Below are positions 35,600 through 44,562 of a stretch of 64,000 nucleotides of DNA, piece by piece. The notes under the pieces are model-generated. The model was not told the origin of the DNA and did no database searches. It saw only the letters and a program-made list of their open reading frames with translations. A program made the position numbers and the translations under genes. Source of the DNA: Natronorubrum tibetense GA33 (lineage in GTDB: Archaea > Halobacteriota > Halobacteria > Halobacteriales > Natrialbaceae). Location: positions 1,717,105 through 1,781,104 of the forward strand of contig NZ_KB913017.1 of NCBI RefSeq assembly GCF_000383975.1, written 5' to 3'. The first letter of the stretch is position 1, and each line of letters starts with the position of its first letter.

Positions 35600-36553
35600 A
35601 TGGTCCTCCAATCAGTGTTCGCCCGGTTTCGAACCGGGTTTCGTATCGCGAAGGCGTCGTTCGGCGTGCTTCGCCGCGAGAAGTGGTTGCTCGTCTTTCC
35701 GCTGCTGTATGGGCTCACCTGGACGGTGGGACTGGCCCTCCTCGTCGCCGGACTGTTCGTCGCCCTGATCGGCGTGGGGTTCGGGTTAGGTTCCCTAGAG
35801 CAGATCGCGTCGGTCTCGGACGGCACGGTCGACGGCGTCGCACAAGTTGCGATGCTCGTACTGTCGTTTCTCGTGATGTTCGTCGCGACGGCCGTCGCGA
35901 CCTTCTTCAGCGCCGCGTTAGTCCACTCGGTCGGCAGCCTGTTTCACGGCGAACCAACGAGCCTCCGGGCCGGGTTCGCCGGTGCCTGGGAATCCAGGCG
36001 GACGATCCTCACGTGGGGTGTCGTCGGTGCGGTCGTCGGCCTCATTTTTCAGGCCCTCGAGAGTCAGGAGGGGTGGGGTGCCCAGATCGTCAGAGCGATC
36101 GCCGGCGCGGCGTGGTTCATGATGACGTTCTTTATCGTCCCCGTCATCGTCTTCCAGGGCGGCGGCGTCCGGGAATCGTTGCGCGACAGCGTCAGCCTGT
36201 TCCGCGAGACCTGGGGCGAAGCCGGCGGGGTCAGCCTCGGTGTCGGACTCGTAACGGTAACGCTCGGCGTGTTCGTCGTTGCCGCCGGGATCGGTCTGCC
36301 GCTGTTGCTGGTCGCGAATCCGGGTTCGGTGCTCGTCTACACGGTCGTCCCGACCGTGCTGTTGCTCGGTGCGCTCGCCGTCGTTCACATCGCCGCGACG
36401 GCCATCGCGAAGACCGCGCTCTACCAGTACGCGACCGACGGCGAACTGCCACCGGAGTTCGAGGGCATCGATCCCGACGCGATCGTGCGGCGGAAACGCG
36501 ACTCGAGCGGACTGACGGGCGGAACCTCGGGACAACAGCCCGGACAGATCTGA
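35600..36553 (+). CDS. DUF6159-type integral membrane protein
   Basis: The protein has 317 residues and about six hydrophobic segments, with the N terminus MVLQSVFARFRTGFRIAKASFGVLRREKWLLVFPLLYGL. The pattern 'SKASFxVLRxEKxLLxFPxLS' is typical of the membrane protein family DUF6159. The C-terminal 40 residues are polar. The function is unknown, perhaps a channel- or transporter-like scaffold. ATG 35600 is fixed by a TATA box. It stands between aIF6 and L18a, genes that are usually neighbours. Confidence 0.82.
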   Translation: MVLQSVFARFRTGFRIAKASFGVLRREKWLLVFPLLYGLTWTVGLALLVAGLFVALIGVGFGLGSLEQIASVSDGTVDGVAQVAMLVLSFLVMFVATAVATFFSAALVHSVGSLFHGEPTSLRAGFAGAWESRRTILTWGVVGAVVGLIFQALESQEGWGAQIVRAIAGAAWFMMTFFIVPVIVFQGGGVRESLRDSVSLFRETWGEAGGVSLGVGLVTVTLGVFVVAAGIGLPLLLVANPGSVLVYTVVPTVLLLGALAVVHIAATAIAKTALYQYATDGELPPEFEGIDPDAIVRRKRDSSGLTGGTSGQQPGQI

Positions 36554-36640
36554 ACGACGCCGCTTATTCCGGTTCCGTCGGCGGATCGCTGACTCCGACG
36601 GAAGGGAAGATTCTTCCGACTGCCTGCCGGAGTGGTAGCC

Positions 36641-36817
36641 ATGAGTCAATTTACGGTCACCGGCCGGTTCAAGAACCGCGACGGATTCGCGGAGTTCGAA
36701 ACAACGATCGACGCCCAGAACGAGAACGTCGCTCGCGAACACGCACTCTCCCAGCTTGGGAGCCAGCACCGACTCAAGCGGACCGAGATCGACCTCGAGG
36801 AGGTCGTCGAACAATGA
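36641..36817 (+). CDS. rpl18a: 50S ribosomal protein L18Ae / LX
   Basis: The 58-residue MSQFTVTGRFKNRDGFAEFETTIDAQNENVAREHALSQLGSQHRLKRTEIDLEEVVEQ is the archaeal LX (L18a) protein of the large subunit. Its ATG follows a GGTAGCC and an alternative GTG. The stop overlaps the start of pfdA (ATGA), so rpl18a, pfdA and ftsY form one operon. Confidence 0.95.
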   Translation: MSQFTVTGRFKNRDGFAEFETTIDAQNENVAREHALSQLGSQHRLKRTEIDLEEVVEQ

Positions 36818-37269
36818 GTCAGCAGCAACTTCAGCAGCTCTCCCAGGAGCTTCAGGAGATCGAACAGGAGATCGAAGCGCTCGAGGAGAGCGTCGAAGCG
36901 ATCCAGCAGCAGAAGTCCGAAGCCGACGAAGCGATCGAGGCCCTCGAGACGCTTGAGACCGACTCGACGGTGCAGGTGCCGATCGGCGGCGGCGCGTACC
37001 TCCGTGCGGACATCCAGGACATCGACGAAGTGATCGTCGAACTGGGCGCAGACTACGCTGCCGAGTTCGAGCAGGACGGTGCCGTCGACGCCCTCGAGAG
37101 CAAGCAGGAAAACCTCGACGATCGCATCGACGAGGTCAACTCCGATATCGCCGAACTCGAGTCCGAGAGCAGCGAACTCGAGCAGCAGGCCCAGCAGATC
37201 CAACAGCAGGCGATGCAACAGCAGATGCAGCAGATGCAGGGCCAGCAGGGCCAGGGCCCCGACGAATAA
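36814..37269 (+). CDS. pfdA: Prefoldin subunit alpha
   Basis: This 151-residue protein is almost entirely coiled coil (SQQQLQQLSQELQEIEQEIEALEESVEAIQQQ at the start, a second coil after residue 85). A short beta hairpin lies between them (VQVPIGGGAYLRADI). This is the prefoldin alpha subunit, part of the hexameric jellyfish chaperone that captures unfolded proteins. The last 35 residues are Gln-rich. It overlaps rpl18a by four bases and precedes ftsY by 21 bases. Confidence 0.95.
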   Translation: MSQQQLQQLSQELQEIEQEIEALEESVEAIQQQKSEADEAIEALETLETDSTVQVPIGGGAYLRADIQDIDEVIVELGADYAAEFEQDGAVDALESKQENLDDRIDEVNSDIAELESESSELEQQAQQIQQQAMQQQMQQMQGQQGQGPDE

Positions 37270-37290
37270 CGTCGGCACACCATCCGTACC

Positions 37291-38829
37291 ATGTTCGACA
37301 ACCTGAAGAAGAAACTCGGGAGCTTCCGCAAAGACGCCGAAGCGGCCGCCGAAGAGAACGTCGAGGAGGTCGACGAAGACGAACTCGAGGAAACGGAGCT
37401 CGAAACCGATGCACTCGAGGAGGGTGACGCCGCCGAAGCGGAGAGCACTGCGGCCGAACCTGTCCCGACCGAGAGCGCCGAGTCGGCACCCGAAGACAAC
37501 GAACTCGAGGACGCCGTCTCTTCAGAAGCCGAGGCCGAACCGTCCGAAGCCGAGGCCGAACCGTCCGAAGCCGAGGTTGACACCGACGGCACGACACCCG
37601 AAACGGAGGCGGAAGCCCCAGATGCTACCGACGAGACGGTCGACGACGTCGGCGAACCCGAGCGCGAACTCGAGGCAGAGACCGAACAGCCGACCGAGTC
37701 GGTGGACGAGAGCGTCGAGTCGGACCCCGAATCAGTTCCCGAGACAAGCGACACCCAGGACTCGTCCGAGACGGTCGAGTCGTGGGTGACGCAACCGGTT
37801 CCGGACGCCGACGAGTCGTCCGACGCCGATCTTGCGGGCGACACCGAGCGAGAATCGGTGGCGATCGACGCGAGTATCGCCACGGACGCGGATGACGACG
37901 CATCCGCGGCCGAAGATGCCGATCTCGAGGACGACGGCTCGACCGGGTTCGGAAGCAAGGCGCGCTCGCTCGTCAAGGGGAAGTTCGTCATCGAGGAAGA
38001 AGACCTCGAGGGCCCGCTGCACGAACTCGAGATGGCGTTGCTCTCGAGCGACGTGGAGATGGGCGTCGCCGAGGAAATCCTCGACAACATCCGCGACGAA
38101 CTGGTCGGCGAGACGCGGACGTTCACCACCTCGACGGGCGACGTCGTCGAGGAGGCGTTGAGCGACGCGATCTACGACGTGATCAGCGTCGGGCAGTTCG
38201 ACTTCGACGAGCGGATCGCCGTCGAGGACAAGCCCGTGACGCTCGTCTTTACCGGCGTCAACGGCGTCGGAAAGACGACCTCGATCGCCAAACTCAGCCG
38301 GTACTTCGAGGAGCGAGGCTACTCGACGGTGATGGCCAACGGCGACACCTACCGCGCCGGCGCGAACGAGCAGATTCAGGAGCACGCTGACGCACTCGAG
38401 ACGAACCTCATCAGCCACCAGCAGGGTGGCGACCCCGCCGCGGTGCTGTACGATGCCGTCGAGTACGCCGAGGCGAACGACATCGACATCGTGCTCGGCG
38501 ACACAGCGGGTCGGCTCCACACCGACGAAGGGCTGATGGATCAACTCGAGAAGATCGACCGCGTTGTCGATCCGGACATGACGCTGTTCGTCGACGAAGC
38601 GGTGGCGGGTCAGGACGCGGTCAACCGTGCCCGCGAGTTCAACGAGGCCGCGGCGATCGATGGCGCGATCCTGACGAAAGCAGACGCCGACTCCAACGGC
38701 GGGGCGGCGATTTCGATCGCTCACGTCACCGGCAAGCCGATTCTGTTCCTCGGCGTCGGGCAGGGATACGACGATCTCGTCCGGTTCGATCCCGACGACA
38801 TGATCGATCGACTGCTCGGTGGCGAGTAG
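37291..38829 (+). CDS. ftsY: Signal recognition particle receptor FtsY
   Basis: The protein has 512 residues. The N-terminal 210 residues are a very acidic, low-complexity region with tandem SEAEAEP repeats and serve as membrane-associated A domain. The NG GTPase follows, with P-loop TGVNGVGKTTSIAK (about 325), the DTAGR G3 motif (about 405) and TKADAD (about 465). It receives SRP54-ribosome complexes at the membrane. It ends the rpl18a-pfdA-ftsY operon. Its partner srp54 lies about 15.5 kb downstream. Confidence 0.95.
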   Translation: MFDNLKKKLGSFRKDAEAAAEENVEEVDEDELEETELETDALEEGDAAEAESTAAEPVPTESAESAPEDNELEDAVSSEAEAEPSEAEAEPSEAEVDTDGTTPETEAEAPDATDETVDDVGEPERELEAETEQPTESVDESVESDPESVPETSDTQDSSETVESWVTQPVPDADESSDADLAGDTERESVAIDASIATDADDDASAAEDADLEDDGSTGFGSKARSLVKGKFVIEEEDLEGPLHELEMALLSSDVEMGVAEEILDNIRDELVGETRTFTTSTGDVVEEALSDAIYDVISVGQFDFDERIAVEDKPVTLVFTGVNGVGKTTSIAKLSRYFEERGYSTVMANGDTYRAGANEQIQEHADALETNLISHQQGGDPAAVLYDAVEYAEANDIDIVLGDTAGRLHTDEGLMDQLEKIDRVVDPDMTLFVDEAVAGQDAVNRAREFNEAAAIDGAILTKADADSNGGAAISIAHVTGKPILFLGVGQGYDDLVRFDPDDMIDRLLGGE

Positions 38830-38948
38830 TCGTAGCCGCCGAACGGGGTCCGTTCCCGTCGCAACTCCGGCCCGACCGATCTTCGCTGACACCTACTACT
38901 GATTGTGAAAACTCCACACGAGATCCGGGGGCTCAATACGAAACATAC

Positions 38949-38955
38949 ATATAAT
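38949..38955 (+). promoter_or_regulatory. TATA box of the lipoprotein gene at 38975
   Basis: ATATAAT lies 20-26 bases before ATG 38975, giving a leaderless mRNA. Confidence 0.6.
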
Positions 38956-38974
38956 GTATCGCTGACATCTATGT

Positions 38975-39565
38975 ATGCGCACACCCCGATCCCGGCGTGC
39001 CCTCCTCTCGGCGGTGCTGCCGTTTACGATGGCATTTGCGGGCTGCTTCGAGGGGCAATTTACGAGCGCAGACAACCCCGAGTCGGAGTTCGTCTCCGAA
39101 GACGAGTACGACTGCGCCGATATCGACCGTCCGGGGCCTGACGAGCAAGTTCATACTCACGGCCTCGAGTCGATGCCGTATCCGTCGCCGTCGGATCCGT
39201 TGGCCGACGCCGAGGCGTTCGCTCGCGAGTTCGAGGAAGCGTATCGGCACAACAGCTTTCTCGAGGAGTACGGTTCGGCGACGCGAGCGATCGACTTCTC
39301 GATCGGGAGTAGTGAACTGGAACGGATCGAGTCGAATCTGGAGTCGGAGTTGGAGCTAGAAGCCGTGCTGGTTTCGATCGTTTACGATCTCTCTACAGAA
39401 ACCCAGCGGGGACGGTCGACGAACGAGCGCGGCTCCCGCGTCTCCTACTACGTCGACGAACACGTCGCGCTTCGGTCACGGTATCAACACGGAATCGCGA
39501 GCGAGCCCGATCCGTTCGACCCAGACCCTCGAGATGCGGGTACTGCCGTCGTCTGTTTCGACTGA
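38975..39565 (+). CDS. Putative lipoprotein, unknown function
   Basis: The protein has 196 residues. The N terminus MRTPRSRRALLSAVLPFTMAF-AGC is a signal with paired arginines and a lipobox (AFAGC) where Cys would carry the lipid anchor. The rest is acidic and mixed alpha/beta without recognised motifs. It would sit on the outer face of the membrane. A TATA box sets the start. No neighbour suggests a role, and the DNA has somewhat more TCG/CGA codons than its surroundings. Confidence 0.7.
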   Translation: MRTPRSRRALLSAVLPFTMAFAGCFEGQFTSADNPESEFVSEDEYDCADIDRPGPDEQVHTHGLESMPYPSPSDPLADAEAFAREFEEAYRHNSFLEEYGSATRAIDFSIGSSELERIESNLESELELEAVLVSIVYDLSTETQRGRSTNERGSRVSYYVDEHVALRSRYQHGIASEPDPFDPDPRDAGTAVVCFD

Positions 39566-39730
39566 CTGAACTCGGTCCGAGATCCCGAATCGAGGATACC
39601 GGTCGGTGCCAGTGACGTTGGTCGCTCGGCCGCCTCGAGCACTGGGACAACCTATCGAAGACTATTGCTGCTACCGGTGACCTAACACTATCTCGCTGAG
39701 TGTACGAAGAACTGCAACGACTACAGTCTC

Positions 39731-39922
39731 ATGGGCGAGCAACCCGACTACCACGATCTCGAGGACAAGTCCGCGGTCGGCAAACCCCAGAGTTGGGACG
39801 AGAAGAAGGCCTTCGAGAGCTTAGAGCGACCGTTCGACCCCGACGCGCCGCGCTTTATCGACTACACCGACCACGCCGAGAACTACGGCACGGCGCTGAA
39901 TCCCCACAATCGGGGGCACTGA
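39731..39922 (+). CDS. Small haloarchaeal protein of unknown function
   Basis: The 63-residue MGEQPDYHDLEDKSAVGKPQSWDEKKAFESLERPFDPDAPRFIDYTDHAENYGTALNPHNRGH is acidic, soluble and proline-rich. Its composition is clearly coding and its start is sensible, but no domain is recognised. It has no export signal. It lies between a lipoprotein gene and a minus-strand unknown gene. Confidence 0.65.
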   Translation: MGEQPDYHDLEDKSAVGKPQSWDEKKAFESLERPFDPDAPRFIDYTDHAENYGTALNPHNRGH

Positions 39923-40006
39923 ACCGACTCTCGTTTCCGTTCTTCGCCCGCGTTCCTCGCTTGGTTTCGTGACCGTGTGCCGGTGGCGACACCGTCTGAC
40001 GCGACT

Positions 40007-40453
40007 CTACAGCTCGATCGAGTACGCCGTAATCTCGTCGGCCGACTCGTCGACGGTGACCGTGACCTCCTGACCCTCCGGCTCGAGGAGATCGTTCACC
40101 GCGGCTTCCGGCCGCGGTGCGAGCTCGGTCGGGAAAACGAACTCCACCGTCCCGTCATCGGCATCGTGTCGCTCGGCGGTCGCCTGAACGACCTCCTCGT
40201 CGCCGAAGTGGATCGTCACCGCGAGGTCCGGTCTGGTCTCGCCCGCCGCAGCGTCCGGCTCGTCCGCGAACGACACGGCCCGAACGCCGTCGCCGCGTTC
40301 GAACGCACTCGGACCGTCGGTCGGCACCGATTCGCCGTGTTCGTCGGCGAGGTACGCCTCGAGTCGACCGAAGTACTCGGTCTCGAGGGCTTTCGCTGCG
40401 AGCGTGTCGGCCTCCTCGCCGGTCAGTTCCATCAGTTGCGACTGGTCGTCCAT
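40007..40453 (-). CDS. Uncharacterised acidic protein
   Basis: This 148-residue soluble protein starts MDDQSQLMELTGEEADTLAAKALETEYFGRLEAYL. It is acidic with a beta-rich second half and no cysteine cluster or membrane segment. The open frame reaches upstream to 40576, but that region overlaps the divergent PAP2 promoter and is not protein-like. No family is recognised with confidence. It is transcribed divergently from the PAP2 phosphatase gene. Confidence 0.65.
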   Translation of the reverse strand: MDDQSQLMELTGEEADTLAAKALETEYFGRLEAYLADEHGESVPTDGPSAFERGDGVRAVSFADEPDAAAGETRPDLAVTIHFGDEEVVQATAERHDADDGTVEFVFPTELAPRPEAAVNDLLEPEGQEVTVTVDESADEITAYSIEL

Positions 40454-40607
40454 ATCACACGCGACCACAACCGCCGGGAAAAGAATGGGTGTCGTTACGG
40501 TGGCCATGAGGGGGAGATCTGTCCCGTCGGCGCTCGAATCCGAAGTCCCGACCGCCAAGGACGGTACGAGCGACACCGCTTAGTGTCCCATGTCCGTACG
40601 GACTGAT

Positions 40608-41660
40608 ATGTCCAGAGGAATCGGCGAGTTCGAACCGATACAGGAGGCCATTCCAGAGTGGGCGGCGATCCTGGTCGCCCTCCTCACCCAGTTGGGTGAT
40701 GTCTGGTTTCTCGCCTTGCTCGTCGGCGTTCTCTACTGGTTCCACCGGCAGAAACGCGAGGACGCGGCCGTCATCATCGGATTGACGATGGCCGGCCTCT
40801 CGTTGATCACCGGACTGAAACACGTCTTTAGCTTACCCCGTCCGAGCCAGCCACTCGTCGCGCTCGAGTCCCTGCCCGGTCTGCTCCAGCCGCTGTACGA
40901 AGCCACCGCGATGGCCAGCGGCTACGGCTTCCCGAGCGGCCACGCGCTCATGACGACCATCGTCTACTTCTCTCTCGCCAACCGGCTCTCGATCAGCACG
41001 CCCCGGCGACGGTTCGCCGGTGCTGCGACCGTCGTCGCGCTCGTCGGCCTCTCTCGAGTCGCGCTGGGTCTCCACTATCTCGTCGACATCGTCGCCGGCG
41101 TCGCCGTCGGGCTGACGTTCCTGTTCGTCGCGGAGCGCCTGCTGGCTCGCTACCCGGCCGAACAGGGGACGCTCGCGTTCTCGCTCGCGGTCGTCTCGAG
41201 TACGTTCGCACTCGTCGCGAGCAGCCTCGAGCCGGACGCCGTCCTCCTGCTCGGCGCGTCGCTCGGCACGTTCGGCGGCTGGCAGCTCATCAAGCTCGGC
41301 CAGGACGTCTTCGCGGTCGATCGTCCTTCGGAAGCGGCCCGACCGGTCGCGTTTAGAGTCGCGCTCGCGGGTGCCGCGTTCGCGCCGTTGGTCGCCGCCC
41401 TCGAGTACTTCTATCTCTTTTCCTTGCCCGTCGCGGGCGGGGCGCTCGGGCTGGCACTGGGCGTATTCGTCACGATTCCCGTGTTGACTCACTCCGAGCG
41501 CGCCAGCCGGGTCTGGACGGCGCTGGTCTTCTGGCTCACGATGGCTCTGCTCGGACTCCGATATCTGCTTCGACCCTCGACCTGGCGGCGGGGCTACGCC
41601 GGCGGTCGACAGGTCGCGGGTCGGGTGCGTCGCTGGATTCGGACGCAAACGTCGAAGTGA
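40608..41660 (+). CDS. PAP2-family membrane phosphatase
   Basis: The protein has 350 residues. The three PAP2 motifs are present in order: KHVFSLPRP (about 85), the PSGH segment (GYGFPSGHA, about 110) and SRVALGLHYLVD (about 145). There are about nine membrane helices, the later ones forming a C-terminal half beyond the catalytic core. It removes phosphate from lipid phosphates such as phosphatidic acid or polyprenyl diphosphate; the substrate is not fixed by sequence. ATG 40608 is chosen; ATG 40590 is possible. Confidence 0.88.
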   Translation: MSRGIGEFEPIQEAIPEWAAILVALLTQLGDVWFLALLVGVLYWFHRQKREDAAVIIGLTMAGLSLITGLKHVFSLPRPSQPLVALESLPGLLQPLYEATAMASGYGFPSGHALMTTIVYFSLANRLSISTPRRRFAGAATVVALVGLSRVALGLHYLVDIVAGVAVGLTFLFVAERLLARYPAEQGTLAFSLAVVSSTFALVASSLEPDAVLLLGASLGTFGGWQLIKLGQDVFAVDRPSEAARPVAFRVALAGAAFAPLVAALEYFYLFSLPVAGGALGLALGVFVTIPVLTHSERASRVWTALVFWLTMALLGLRYLLRPSTWRRGYAGGRQVAGRVRRWIRTQTSK

Positions 41661-42009
41661 GTGGTCGGAAACAGGGTGGTCGAATCGACAGAGAGGCGAT
41701 GACGGAGGCGAAATCCGTTCGCGTAACGACGCCTACGAAGACGCGCGTTCTGCAGTTGCTGGCGGCAGTGTTGCCACGTCCTCCCCAACCGATTCGCTCA
41801 CTCACATCGTTCGATCGCTCATCCCTCGCACGACTTCGAGCAGTGGTTCGCTTCTCGAGGCCTCACGGCGTTCGGTCTCGTACCGCTCACCACGGCTCAG
41901 CGCGCGCCACTGCGCGTGGTTCGGTTGCACCGAAGCAATAGCGCTGTGACTGACGGCTCTCGAGTCCCGGCTTCGGCGCGTTTATCAATAATCGCCGAAA
42001 TCCTCTCCC
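41661..42009. repeat. Dispersed intergenic repeat, copy B, without gene
   Basis: The stretch contains CTCCCCAACCGATT (41781-41794), TCGCTCACTCACATCG runs, ATCCCTCGCACGACTTCGAG and a GGCTCAGCGCGCCAC end (about 41895-41909). It shares blocks with 35047-35166 and 53925-54290. The acetyltransferase start follows at 42010. Confidence 0.55.
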
Positions 42010-42609
42010 ATGGAATCCGACCCTCGTATCCGGATCGCGCGGCCGGCGGACGCGGCCGCCGTTCGGGACATCTACGCGCCGTTCTGCGAATCGTCGGCGG
42101 TCACGTTCGAGGAAAGCCCGCCGACCGAATCCGAGATGGCCGACCGAATCGAGTCCACTCTCGAGACCTACCCCTGGCTCGTCTGCGAACTCGAGGGGAG
42201 GGTCGCCGGCTACGCCTACGCGGGGACACTTCGCAAGCGCCGAGCCTACCAGTGGACGGTCGAACTCTCGGTGTACGTCGCCGAAAGCGCCCGCGGAGCT
42301 GGCGTCGGTCGCGCGCTCTACGAGTCCCTGCTCGCGATCCTCGAGCGCCAGGGCGTCTGCGACGCCTACGCCGTCACGACGGTGCCGAATCCCGAGACCG
42401 AACGGTTCCACGAGCGGCTCGGCTTCGAGCGGGTGGTCGACTTCCCCGCGATGGGGTACACGGAGGGTGGTTGGCACGACGTCGCCTGGTGGCGATACTC
42501 GGTCGCCGAGAAGCCGGCCGATCCGGAACCGATCGTCCTGCTGCCCGACGTTCGCGACGCTCCGAACTGGGAGTCGCTGGTTCGGCGCGGCGAGACGCGA
42601 CTCGAGTAG
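42010..42609 (+). CDS. GNAT acetyltransferase, phosphinothricin-acetyltransferase-like
   Basis: The 199-residue MESDPRIRIARPADAAAVRDIYAPFCESSAVTFEESPPTESEM matches the PAT/YncA subgroup in its N-terminal ~120 residues. The acetyl-CoA loop is VAESARGAGVGRALYESLLAILE. These enzymes acetylate amino groups of amino-acid analogues such as methionine sulfoximine, or act as general N-acetyltransferases. The true substrate is unknown. The end of the protein has an extra ~40 residues compared with the typical family. Confidence 0.85.
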   Translation: MESDPRIRIARPADAAAVRDIYAPFCESSAVTFEESPPTESEMADRIESTLETYPWLVCELEGRVAGYAYAGTLRKRRAYQWTVELSVYVAESARGAGVGRALYESLLAILERQGVCDAYAVTTVPNPETERFHERLGFERVVDFPAMGYTEGGWHDVAWWRYSVAEKPADPEPIVLLPDVRDAPNWESLVRRGETRLE

Positions 42610-42680
42610 GTGGCTCGAGTGCGACCGTCTCGGTCCGTTCGACCGAAGTCGATTAGTGGTCGAGAACCGCCAGTTCACTC

Positions 42681-43349
42681 ATGAACCCGTCGAACTACGG
42701 CACCTACCTCGTCACCCAGCAATCGGTCTCGGAGGGGCGTTCGACCCCCGAAATAGTGCGGGCGGCGATCGACGGCGGCGTCGACGTCGTCCAGCTTCGT
42801 GAGAAAGAGACCGAGGCCCGATTCCGGTACGAGCTCGGCCTCGAACTCCGCGAACTGACCGCCGAGGCGGGCGTCGACCTGATCGTCAACGATCGGATTG
42901 ACATCGCGCAGGCCATCGACGCCGACGGGGTCCACGTGGGCCAGTCGGATCTCCCGGTGACCGTCGCGCGCGATCTGTTCGGACCCGACGCGGTCGTCGG
43001 CTGTTCGACCTCGACGGTCGAGGAGGCGCTCGAGGCGGAAGCCGCGGGCGCGGACTACCTCGGTATCGGCGCGGTCTACGGCACGTCCTCGAAGGACGTC
43101 GCGGCCGAAGAGAACGGTGTCGGGCCCGAGCGAATTGCCGCCATCGCCGAGGCGGTCTCGATTCCGGTCGTCGGTATCGGCGGCATCACGACCGACAACG
43201 CCGCCCCGGTCGTCGAGGCCGGGGCGGTCGGCGTCTCCGTCATCTCCGAAATCACCACGGCCGAGGATCCGCAGGGTACGACCGCCGCGCTCGCGGAAAC
43301 CGTCGAAACTGCGAAGGGGGTGGCGAACGGATCGACACCCGATGAGTGA
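42681..43349 (+). CDS. thiE: Thiamine-phosphate synthase
   Basis: The protein has 222 residues. The TIM-barrel phosphate motifs are seen: QLREKETEARFRYE, LIVNDRIDIAQAIDADGVHVGQSDLP, GCSTSTVEEA, DYLGIGAVYGTSSK and VVGIGGITTDNA. It joins hydroxymethylpyrimidine diphosphate and hydroxyethylthiazole phosphate to give thiamine phosphate. The thiM start overlaps its end by 8 bases, so it is translationally coupled. A TATA-like GATTAGT lies about 30 bases before the start. Confidence 0.95.
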   Translation: MNPSNYGTYLVTQQSVSEGRSTPEIVRAAIDGGVDVVQLREKETEARFRYELGLELRELTAEAGVDLIVNDRIDIAQAIDADGVHVGQSDLPVTVARDLFGPDAVVGCSTSTVEEALEAEAAGADYLGIGAVYGTSSKDVAAEENGVGPERIAAIAEAVSIPVVGIGGITTDNAAPVVEAGAVGVSVISEITTAEDPQGTTAALAETVETAKGVANGSTPDE

Positions 43350-44181
43350 GTCACTACCCACTGATACCACCGGCGACGACCTCGCGAACTCCCTGCGGGC
43401 GATCGCCGACGGATCGCCGCTCGTCCAGCACCTGACCAACGAAGTGACGATGAACGACGTCGCAAACCTCACGCTCCACTGGGACGCGCTCCCGGTGATG
43501 GCCGACTCGCCGGGCGACGCCGGCGAGATGGCCAACGGCGCGTCCGCGATCCTGCTCAACACGGGGCAGGTCCCGGAGACCAAAGTCGAGGCCATGCACG
43601 AGGCCGCCGAGACTGCGGCCGAACGCGACGTTCCCATTATCCTGGATCCCGTCGGCGTGGGTGCGACGCCGACTCGAGAAGGGGTCGCCGAGGAGTTGCT
43701 CGAGGCCGTCGACTTTTCCGTCATCAAGGGCAACTACGGCGAGATCAGTGCGCTCGCGGGCGTCGAAGCCGAAGTGAAAGGCGTCGAATCCGTCGGCGAG
43801 TACGAGGAGATCGAGGACGCGGCTCAGTCGCTCGCCGAATCGACCGGCGCGACGGTCGTCACGAGCGGCGTCGAGGACGTCGTCGCAACCGCGAACGGTG
43901 CAGTTCGGCTCTCTGTCGGCCACGAAATGCTCGGCGAGGTCGTCGGCACCGGCTGTATGCTCGGCGCGACCATCGCGTCGTTCCGCGGGGCACTCGAGGA
44001 CGCCGAGACGGCAGCCGTCCACGGCACGCTCGCCTTCGGCATCGCGGGCGAACTCGCGGCCGAGATGCCCCACGAGGGGCCGGCGAGCTACCGGACGAAC
44101 TTCCACGACGCCGTGGCCGGCTTCTCGGCCACACAGGCGGCGGAACTGGACCTCGCAGGGCGGGTCGAGCGCGTCGCCTGA
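43342..44181 (+). CDS. thiM: Hydroxyethylthiazole kinase
   Basis: The protein has 279 residues of ribokinase-like fold. VQHLTNEVTMNDVANLTLHWDALPVMADSP, ILDPVGVGATPTREGVAEELL and the GTGCMLGA anion-hole motif are typical of ThiM. It phosphorylates the thiazole moiety for salvage, feeding thiE, encoded immediately upstream. Gene order thiE-thiM and the 8-base overlap indicate one transcript. Confidence 0.95.
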   Translation: MSESLPTDTTGDDLANSLRAIADGSPLVQHLTNEVTMNDVANLTLHWDALPVMADSPGDAGEMANGASAILLNTGQVPETKVEAMHEAAETAAERDVPIILDPVGVGATPTREGVAEELLEAVDFSVIKGNYGEISALAGVEAEVKGVESVGEYEEIEDAAQSLAESTGATVVTSGVEDVVATANGAVRLSVGHEMLGEVVGTGCMLGATIASFRGALEDAETAAVHGTLAFGIAGELAAEMPHEGPASYRTNFHDAVAGFSATQAAELDLAGRVERVA

Positions 44182-44232
44182 GGCGTCCGCACGCGAGGAC
44201 CGTTTTTCCGCACAGTCGAAACGACTGAAACG

Positions 44233-44240
44233 GTTTTATC
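44233..44240 (+). promoter_or_regulatory. TATA box of the gene at 44263
   Basis: GTTTTATC lies 23-30 bases before the GTG start. Confidence 0.55.
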
Positions 44241-44262
44241 GGCCGCCGGCGAACCACGACGC

Positions 44263-44535
44263 GTGACCCGACCTGAACTCGAGAACGCCGCTGCAACGCT
44301 CCAGGACGCCGCCGAGTCCGCGTCGGACGACGAGACCCGGGACCGGCTGGAAAATCAGGCACAGCAGTTCGAGACGCTGGCCGAGGCCGACCGCGGACCG
44401 GACCACGGCAAACTCGCGCGTCACGAACACGTCCTCACCGAGATCGCGGACGACGAGGGCGGCGCGGTCGCCAACCTCGTCACGGAGGCGCTCGAGTCGA
44501 TCAGCGCCTACCGGGAGACAGTCGACGGCGTGTAG
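44263..44535 (+). CDS. Small helical protein (DUF7553-like), GTG start
   Basis: The 90-residue (M)TRPELENAAATLQDAAESASDDETRDRLENQAQQFETLAEADRGPDHGKLARHEHVLTEIADDEGGAVANLVTEALESISAYRET is mostly amphipathic helix with the conserved segment RGPDHGKLARHEH. It looks like a family of short haloarchaeal proteins, DUF7553 by recollection. Function unknown. The GTG start fits the TATA spacing. Confidence 0.7.
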   Translation: MTRPELENAAATLQDAAESASDDETRDRLENQAQQFETLAEADRGPDHGKLARHEHVLTEIADDEGGAVANLVTEALESISAYRETVDGV

Positions 44536-44562
44536 CCCCGTCAATTTCGCTCCTTCAGTCGG